From CBDEGU01 sp965238045 (lineage in GTDB: Bacteria > Acidobacteriota > Terriglobia > Bryobacterales > UBA6623), in contig CBDEGU010000012.1 of the NCBI GenBank assembly GCA_965238045.1, positions 2,170,001-2,234,000 on the forward strand: a stretch of 64,000 nucleotides of DNA, given 5' to 3'. The notes beneath the pieces are model-generated. The model made no database searches and had not been told where the DNA came from. It saw only the letters and a program-made list of their open reading frames with translations. Positions 58,490-64,000 of the stretch are shown piece by piece (within the stretch, counting starts at the first letter, position 1; each line of letters starts with the position of its first letter). A program made the translations under genes and the position numbers.

Positions 58490-59497
58490 TTGCAAGACGT
58501 AGGATTGGCGATCGCCGGATGCGGGCTCTTTGCGGAGAGTCATCTGCAGGCGCTGCAGGCCGTGCCCGGCGCACACGTGGTAGCGGTTTATGACATCGAC
58601 CGTTTGCGAGCCGAGGAGTTGGCGCGGGCATTCGACGTTCCTACCGTCTGTGATTCGATCGAAGAGTTGTGCGCGCATCCCGAGGCTGACGCGGTGGATG
58701 TCGTCACCCCTGAACACTGCCATGCCAAACCCGTCTTGCTGGCCTGTGGGGCGGGGAAGCACGTCTTCGTCGAGAAGCCGTTGGCGCTCGATGTGGCCGA
58801 GTGCGACCGCATGATCGACGCGTTCGGGAAGACCGATCAGGTCTTCATGCCTGGCCATATTCTGCGGTTCGAGACGAAGTATGCATCCCTACAGGAAGAA
58901 GTCGCCTCGGGCCGGCTCGGACGGGTCGTCTCCATGCAGGCACGGCGTAACCGGCCCAGCTCGCTGCTCGGCCGCTACGCGCGCGTGCACCCCGCGCACG
59001 TCAACTGCATTCACGACATCGACCTCATGCTGTGGTACGCCGGGCAACCGGTGCGCCGCGTCCGCGGCTATGAGCGCAATATCCATGGCGGGCTCCATCC
59101 AGACGCATTCTGGGGCGTTCTCGAATTCGAGGGAGGAGCCGTGGGAGTCGTCGAAGCAGCGTGGCTGCTCGAGGAGAAGGCGGGCGTGATGCTCGATGAC
59201 GCCTTCCACCTGATCGGTACTACCGGCACGGCCTACCTCAGCGCTTTTCCTCCTGCTTTGAGTTATTGGAGATCTGACGGCTTTGCCGTGCCCGACGTCA
59301 GCTATGATCCTCGCATTCGTGGCGCGGCCTTCGGCGCGCTTCGCGACGAGTTGTCTTACTTTTGCGACTGCGTGCGGATGCGCCGCAAACCCGAGGTCGT
59401 CCGCCCTGTCGAGGCGCGCAACGCGGCTCGTGTCGCTCTCGCACTGACCGAATCCGCGGCCGCCGGACGAGACGTCGAGATTGAGGACTGGAGATAG
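58490..59497 (+). CDS. Gfo/Idh/MocA-family oxidoreductase
   Basis: 335 aa, TTG start with AGAGG seven bases upstream, beginning two bases after the glycosidase stop. GLAIAGCGLFAESHLQALQA carries the NAD-binding loop; DAVDVVTPEHCHAKPVLLAC, KHVFVEKPLALDVAECDRMI (EKP) and HVNCIHDIDLMLWYAGQPV (His/Asp) complete the active-site set. Cytoplasmic. The minus-strand homologue at 47702 is truncated, so this is the functional member of the duplicated unit. It is followed 5 bases later by a metallo-hydrolase gene. Confidence 0.87.
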   Translation: MQDVGLAIAGCGLFAESHLQALQAVPGAHVVAVYDIDRLRAEELARAFDVPTVCDSIEELCAHPEADAVDVVTPEHCHAKPVLLACGAGKHVFVEKPLALDVAECDRMIDAFGKTDQVFMPGHILRFETKYASLQEEVASGRLGRVVSMQARRNRPSSLLGRYARVHPAHVNCIHDIDLMLWYAGQPVRRVRGYERNIHGGLHPDAFWGVLEFEGGAVGVVEAAWLLEEKAGVMLDDAFHLIGTTGTAYLSAFPPALSYWRSDGFAVPDVSYDPRIRGAAFGALRDELSYFCDCVRMRRKPEVVRPVEARNAARVALALTESAAAGRDVEIEDWR

Positions 59498-59502
59498 ACG
59501 GC

Positions 59503-60189
59503 ATGCGCTTGAGTGAAAACGTCTATTTGGTAGGCGGCGGCGACCTCGGTTTTAATATCTCTCACGAATTCGATTGCCACGTCTACGTTATTGACGTCGG
59601 AGGTGAGTTGGCTCTCATCGATGCCGGCGCGGGCGTCACGATCAATCCGATTCTCGAGAACATACATCGCGATGGGCTCGACGCCGAGCGGCTGCGTTAT
59701 TTGATTCTGACTCACGCGCACGCCGATCACGCGGGCGGCGCGAGACTGTGGCATGAGGCCACTGGGCTGGAGGTGGCGGCCTCGGCCGAGGCCGCCCAGT
59801 ATCTGCGAGACGGCGACGAAGAGAAGGTCAGCCTCGCGGTCGCGAAGGAAGGCGGTTTCTATCCGAAGGGCTACCGCTTCCAGGCCTGCCCCGTGCAACA
59901 CATCCTGCGGGAGGGCAAACCTTTTCCTCTCGGAGGTCGCGAGATCGAAGTCTACGAAACGCCTGGGCATTGCTCGGGCATGTTGTCCTTCGTCTTCAGC
60001 GATGGCGGCAAGCGCTTTCTCTTCGATGGTGACACGGTGTTTCACGGCGGCCGCTGCGACCGAGCAATTGGCGCGCCTCGGCGTCATCGACCCGCCGGAT
60101 GCAAGCCGTCTCAACCACCTCCCGCGTCAACCAAGACTCAGTCAGCTTTTGCAGATCGTCCAAGCTCGGTGGGACGCCCGCCAAGTTAG
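59503..60189 (+). pseudogene. MBL-fold metallo-hydrolase, C-terminus replaced
   Basis: The start MRLSENVYLVGGGDLGFNIS and HVYVIDVGGELALIDAGAG, LTHAHADHAGGARLWHE (HxHxDH) and EVYETPGHCSGMLSFVFSDG, FDGDTVFHGG give most of a beta-lactamase-fold hydrolase with its zinc ligands. After about residue 184 the sequence becomes unrelated low-complexity residues to the stop, so the last ~50-80 residues have been replaced at a junction near 60050. Third gene of the glycosidase-oxidoreductase operon. Activity is doubtful. Confidence 0.75.
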
Positions 60190-60202
60190 ACGGCTTGCTC
60201 AC
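60050..60202 (-). pseudogene. DUF3854/primase-associated protein N-terminal relic (tentative)
   Basis: From a GTG at 60202: SKPSNLAGVPPSLDDLQKLT, ESWLTREVVETACIRRVDD and EARQLLGRSGR. This resembles the start of DUF3854/toprim-like proteins found on mobile elements. It ends at the junction that also truncates the metallo-hydrolase, so one rearrangement joined the two. Confidence 0.4.
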
Positions 60203-60534
60203 GTCTGAATCTCCTGGCTCGGGTCCTGGTAGTGGTGGAGAGCGTACTGATCGAGGAGCCGTTCGATCTCCGTTGAGCGAACCCACCCAGCACAGCCGGA
60301 TCTTACGATCAGCAGTCGGCAAGTTCGTTCAGCGCGCCGGAGTGTCGACTTCGAAATATGTTTCTCAGCATCCATGATCTCTATGATCTATCGGGGCTAT
60401 TTGCTGGGCAACCTCTGGACCGAGAAAGTCCACAAGTTACTGAGAACAAGAACAATAAAGTGTTGCGAGGGTCGACTCCAGGAGTTCCAAGAATTCTCCA
60501 GGAGTTGGCAGGAATTAGCGACGACGGGGTTCGG
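60203..60534. other. Intergenic stretch, nothing recognised
   Basis: About 330 bases with only short open frames. GGAG-rich repeats near 60475-60515 (CCAGGAGTT, CCAGGAGTTGG) are noted but no RNA or promoter is assigned. Confidence 0.45.
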
Positions 60535-61134
60535 TCAGGATTCGGTTGCGGTTTTCACCCTTTGCTCGATGACCTTAATCACCTTTTCGGAGTGGGTTCT
60601 GAGTCCGCCTTTCCAGGTTCTAGTAGGAAACCACTGTTTAGGAACGGGAATCTTCTGCTCGTCTGCATCCCGACAAATCTTCGTCAAGTTGGCCGGTTGT
60701 TTCCAATTGCTTCCGACAAGGAACAGGATCTTCTTTAGCTTCAGGTGCTCCTCCGTCATGGGGCGGGGTCCGGTTTTCCGAGGGGGCGCCGTGGTCTGGC
60801 TCTCGACGCCAGCGGTGATCTCCCTCACATACGTCACAAGCTCCTTCCCGACGAAATAGCGCGCTTGTTGGCAAAGGTATACGGGGTCCTTATCGCCCGC
60901 CAACTCGCGGAGGCTCGGGTCCACGACTAGCTCCGTACAGAACACGACGATGAATAGGTATACCTGCCAGCTCACCCAGAAGTTGGCCACCCCAGACGCT
61001 GGAAGTTCGGGATGTTTTTCAAGGAGAGCAGACTCCAGTTCAAGCAGGACTTTCAGGATCTGATGCGCGAATCCTGTCACCCGAGTCCCCATGAACTCAT
61101 AAGCTTTGGTACTCCTTGCCTTTGCGCTGATCAC
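60535..61134 (-). CDS. Hypothetical protein, adjacent to IS21
   Basis: 199 aa from a GTG, or about 185 from the ATG at Met 15. Helix-rich N-terminal half (HQILKVLLELESALLEKHPE, FWVSWQVYLFIVVFCTELVV), then a proline/threonine linker (TAGVESQTTAPPRKTGPRP) and a basic C-terminal half (ANLTKICRDADEQKIPVPKQ, THSEKVIKVIEQRVKTA). Not recognised. The true start may have been removed, because the IS21 left end lies only 9 bases upstream. Confidence 0.45.
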   Translation of the reverse strand: MISAKARSTKAYEFMGTRVTGFAHQILKVLLELESALLEKHPELPASGVANFWVSWQVYLFIVVFCTELVVDPSLRELAGDKDPVYLCQQARYFVGKELVTYVREITAGVESQTTAPPRKTGPRPMTEEHLKLKKILFLVGSNWKQPANLTKICRDADEQKIPVPKQWFPTRTWKGGLRTHSEKVIKVIEQRVKTATES

Positions 61135-61266
61135 ACCAAAATTGAGAACGGCGGAGCGAAACTAGACCATAGAGCGGCGATTCGAAGCCGCTTTTGGGCG
61201 GAGTAAAAGTAGACCGCCCGAGTGGTCCAGCGAACATTCCTGTGGTGTTTGTGGGACACGAGAGGG

Positions 61267-62766
61267 ATGTATCGCGTGGAGCTATACGCTCAAGTACGGC
61301 GCAGTGTCTTTGTCGAAGGTCTGAGTGAACGCGAGGCCGCCAAACGGTTTGACTTGGCGCGAGGGACGGTGCGCAAGATGTTGCGCTACGCCACTCCACC
61401 AGGCTATCGGCGGCGCCAACCAGCGAGGAGACCGAAGCTGGATCCCTTCGCCGGAATCGTCGATCAGATCCTCATCGACGATCAGGAACGCCTGAAGAAG
61501 CAACGCCACACCGCGAAACGCATCTTCGACCGCTTGCGCGACGAGTACGATTTCACCGGCGGCTATACGATCGTCAAGGATTACGTTCGCGACAAGAAGC
61601 TGGGCGGGCAAGAGATGTTCGTGCCGCTGGTGCATCCGCCGGGCGATGCCCAGGCCGACTTCGGCGAAGCACTGGTGGTCATTGACGGCGTACAGCGCAA
61701 GGCGCACTACTTGGTTGTCGATCTGCCGCACAGCGATGACGCTTTCGTAAAAGCTTTCCCCGCCGAGACGACGGAAGCCTTTTGCGAAGGGCACAACGCA
61801 GCGTTCCGGTACTTCGGCGGCGTGCCACGCAGCATCCTCTACGACAACACGACCTTGGCGGTGGCGAGGATCCTGGGCGACGGCAGGCGCAAGCGGACCA
61901 GGGTGTTCAGCGAACTGCAGTCGCACTATTTATTCGCCGATCGTTTCGGGCGGCCGGGCAAGGGCAACGACAAAGGAAAGGTGGAAGGGCTGGTCGGTTA
62001 TGCACGGCGGAATTTCATGGTGCCGATCCCGAGGTTTCCAAGCTGGGAAGCGTTCAACCAGAAGCTCGAAGCCCAGTGCCTCAACAATCGTGAGCGGCGC
62101 TTGCGGCGGCATACCGAAACGATTGATGAACGTTGCGAGCGTGACCGCCAAGCATTGCTGCCCTTGCCGCCCACGCCCTATGACGCCTGCGACAAACGCA
62201 CCACGCGGGTTACATCGCTGTCATTGGTGCGCTATCGCACCAACGACTACTCGGTACCCACACGCTACGGCCACCGCCAGGTGTTGCTGAAAGGCTACGT
62301 CGATGAAATCGTGATCTGTTGTGGCAGTGAAGAGATCGCGCGCCACCGGCGCAGTTACGAACGCGAAGAGTTGATCTTCGATCCGCTGCATTACCTGGCG
62401 CTGCTGGAACGCAAGACCAACGCGCTCGATCAAGCGGCCCCACTGGCGGGCTGGGAACTGCCCGAACAGTTCGCGTGCTTGAGACGTTTACTCGAAGCGC
62501 GGTTGGGCAAGCCGGGCAAGCGCGAGTACGTGCAGGTATTGCGATTGCTGGAGGACTTCCGATTCGAGCACGTTGCCGCGGCGGTGCGCCAAGCCTGCGA
62601 GTTGGGAGCGATCGGCTTGGATGCTGTCAGGCACTTGGTGCTGTGCCGCATCGAGCAACGGCCGCCGCGCTTGGACCTGACGAAGTATCCGCATCTGCCG
62701 GCAGCCCAAGTGGAGCAAACCTCCGCCGCGGACTATCTGGCGCTGCTGGCGCAAGGAGGGGGATGA
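61267..62766 (+). CDS. istA: IS21-family transposase IstA
   Basis: 499 aa, ATG with GAGAGGG upstream. N-terminal helix-turn-helix (SEREAAKRFDLARGTVRKML), then the DDE core: QADFGEALVVIDGVQRKAHY (D), PRSILYDNTTLAVARI (D), GNDKGKVEGLVGYARRNFMV (E). A C-terminal beta-barrel region includes YRTNDYSVPTRYGHRQVLLK. Full length with all catalytic residues. It cuts and joins element ends with help of IstB. Confidence 0.95.
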   Translation: MYRVELYAQVRRSVFVEGLSEREAAKRFDLARGTVRKMLRYATPPGYRRRQPARRPKLDPFAGIVDQILIDDQERLKKQRHTAKRIFDRLRDEYDFTGGYTIVKDYVRDKKLGGQEMFVPLVHPPGDAQADFGEALVVIDGVQRKAHYLVVDLPHSDDAFVKAFPAETTEAFCEGHNAAFRYFGGVPRSILYDNTTLAVARILGDGRRKRTRVFSELQSHYLFADRFGRPGKGNDKGKVEGLVGYARRNFMVPIPRFPSWEAFNQKLEAQCLNNRERRLRRHTETIDERCERDRQALLPLPPTPYDACDKRTTRVTSLSLVRYRTNDYSVPTRYGHRQVLLKGYVDEIVICCGSEEIARHRRSYEREELIFDPLHYLALLERKTNALDQAAPLAGWELPEQFACLRRLLEARLGKPGKREYVQVLRLLEDFRFEHVAAAVRQACELGAIGLDAVRHLVLCRIEQRPPRLDLTKYPHLPAAQVEQTSAADYLALLAQGGG

Positions 62767-63527
62767 TGGCGAGATCGAAACTTCTGCTCGAAGCGCATTT
62801 GAAAGCGTTGCGGCTGCCCACCTTCCTGCGAGAGTACGACAAGCTGGCGCGGCAATGCGCCGCCGAGAGCCTGGACTCGAGGAGCTTCCTGCAACAACTC
62901 TGCGAACTGGAACTGCTCGACCGTGAACAGCGGGCCGCCGAGCGTCGCATCAAGGCCGCGAAGTTTCCCGTGACCAAGAGTCTGGACACTTTCGACTTCC
63001 TGTCCCTGCCGGCGTTGAACAAGAAGCTGGTGTTGGAACTGGCGCGCTGCGAGTTCATCGACCGCCGCGAAAACGTGCTGGCACTGGGTAATTCCGGCAC
63101 GGGCAAGACGCACATCGGCTTGGCGTTGGGACTGGCGGCTTGTCAGCGCGGCTATCGAACACGTTTCACAACAGCGGCGGCTCTGGTCAATGAGCTGCTC
63201 GAAGCCCGGGATGAACGGCGCTTACTGCGATGTCAAAAGCAGTTAAGCAAGCAGGATCTGCTGATCGTCGATGAACTGGGCTATGTGCCGTTGTCGAAGA
63301 CCGGAGCGGAGTTATTGTTCGAAGTGTTTTCCCAGCGCTATGAACAGGGTTCGACGCTGGTCACCTCAAACCTGCCGTTCAACGAATGGACAGAGGTCTT
63401 TGGCTCCGAGCGGCTGACGGGCGCCTTGCTGGATCGGCTCACGCACCACGTTCATATTCTGGAGATGAACGGCGAAAGCTTCCGCCTCACCCAGAGCAAG
63501 AAGAAGCGGGCTCACTCTTCGGACTGA
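62763..63527 (+). CDS. istB: IS21-family ATPase IstB
   Basis: 254 aa. N-terminal helical domain, then an AAA+ domain with Walker A GNSGTGKTHIGLALG, Walker B DLLIVDELGYVPLSK and the downstream LVTSNLPFNEWTEVFGS. Start ATG overlaps the istA stop, with GGAGGGGG just upstream. Acts as the target-DNA-remodelling ATPase for IstA. Confidence 0.95.
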   Translation: MMARSKLLLEAHLKALRLPTFLREYDKLARQCAAESLDSRSFLQQLCELELLDREQRAAERRIKAAKFPVTKSLDTFDFLSLPALNKKLVLELARCEFIDRRENVLALGNSGTGKTHIGLALGLAACQRGYRTRFTTAAALVNELLEARDERRLLRCQKQLSKQDLLIVDELGYVPLSKTGAELLFEVFSQRYEQGSTLVTSNLPFNEWTEVFGSERLTGALLDRLTHHVHILEMNGESFRLTQSKKKRAHSSD

Positions 63528-63679
63528 CCCACCGGCCGCTCGGACGGTTTTCGTGAGACGGCTTCCACTACGCCTGGGCCGCCCTAAAGGGCGACCTCAG
63601 GCTCCGTTCCAGCCGTCCCACGAAAACCGCTAGCCCTTCACCAACTGGTCTACTTTTGCTCCGCCGAAGTGGTCCAATT

Positions 63680-64000
63680 TTACTCCGCCCTTGACACAAA
63701 ATCCCAGCCGTCTCCTAGAACGCAGTAGACTCTGTAATGGCGACGCTGCATAAACTGCCGCATCTGCGTGAACTGATGAATCTCGGGATTTCCAATGATC
63801 TCCTCTGGGTTTAAGCGGTCTCGGAGGAACTGGCCCGCCGCTAAGGGGGGACCTGCGTAGGACGCGAGATCGCATACCGGAACTGGCTCCTGAAGCCACG
63901 TCCTTGCGTTTTGACCTATGCCGAAGATTGGGTTGCCATCCTCATCACGGCCGGCAATCTCAGGCTGATCTAACCAGTACTCTCCCTCAGCCTTCGTGCC
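63680..64000 (-). pseudogene. Unknown protein gene cut by IS21 (window edge)
   Basis: An open minus-strand frame enters at the window edge and reads EGEYWLDQPEIAGRDEDGNP, IFGIGQNARTWLQEPVPVCD, LRDRLNPEEIIGNPEIHQFT and QRRHYRVYCVLGDGWDF before stopping inside the IS21 end. It has no start in the window. The clean coding character shows a real host gene that the IS21 truncated. I do not recognise the family. Confidence 0.55.

Larger units (their letters stand above)
61143..63696 (+). mobile_element. IS21-family element, complete
   Basis: istA and istB overlap by ATGA. The left end (TGAGAACGGCGGAGCGAAAC, then GGCGGAGTAAAAGTAGACC) and the right end (read inward TGTCAAGGGCGGAGTAAAAT, then GGCGGAGCAAAAGTAGACC) carry the multiple terminal repeats typical of IS21. 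The element interrupts an unknown gene on its right side. Fragments of the right end occur at 39503 and 44390, and a variant at 22626. Confidence 0.9.

Noticed and set aside
60358..60859. Plus-strand frames opposite the hypothetical gene at 60535-61134
   Set aside because: Two overlapping frames without family resemblance; the minus-strand frame is longer and has a more protein-like composition.

Overview
The window looks like an IS-riddled, decaying accessory region of an Acidobacteriota-type chromosome (GC-rich). That assignment is inference. It rests on a winged-helix/TM/PD40 regulator family, an Oar-like TonB receptor with an N-terminal carboxypeptidase-regulatory-like domain, Tat-exported Gfo/Idh/MocA proteins, a PSCyt1/DUF1549/DUF1553 + DUF1501 pair and a TatT-containing TRAP operon. 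Planctomycetes share some of these families, so the phylum call is moderate.

Layout. 1-0.55 kb: ter end of an IS91 element. 0.6-4.3 kb: gene debris (GT2, DUF3857, SBBP/TRAP chimera) around a secreted LamG-like protein and an SBBP-repeat protein. 4.6-9.5 kb: an intact minus-strand operon tatT-dctP-dctQM plus an unknown secreted protein. 9.8-11.9 kb: a divergent winged-helix/PD40 regulator. 12-17 kb: tails of three more PD40 regulators, an intact IS1595 with 8-bp target duplication, a secreted alpha/beta hydrolase, and a ~1-kb cassette (UPF0489 gene plus a small gene) bracketed by two 83-bp hairpin units whose stems covary and whose 6-nt loops are exact reverse complements. 17.4-19.5 kb: a frameshifted membrane protein. 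19.7-22.2 kb: complete IS91 with an accessory tyrosine recombinase. 22.2-23.2 kb: IS21 end and 3' half of tRNA-Pro. 23.2-27.9 kb: intact PSCyt/DUF1501 pair. 28-35.4 kb: two rve-type ISs, an IS6-like IS, a 123-bp MITE, and broken STAS, PQQ-dehydrogenase and unknown genes. 35.5-47.5 kb: Gfo/Idh/MocA oxidoreductases, an FGE-like protein, two broken sulfatases (one split by a 257-bp IS1595-type MITE), a broken ceramidase-like gene and a VOC protein. 47.7-59.5 kb: two inverted copies of a two-gene unit (large secreted putative glycosidase + Gfo/Idh) around a GntR repressor and a TonB receptor. 59.5-64 kb: truncated metallo-hydrolase, unknown gene, complete IS21 that cuts another gene.

Functionally the surviving genes point to uptake and breakdown of sulfated or modified carbohydrates: TonB-dependent import, secreted hydrolases, sulfatases, keto-sugar oxidoreductases, and a TRAP transporter for a carboxylate-type solute. 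About half of the non-IS genes are truncated, frameshifted or interrupted, and many junctions can be read directly. The most unusual items are the paired hairpin units around the UPF0489 cassette, the two MITEs matched to resident IS families, and repeated solitary IS21 ends embedded in genes.
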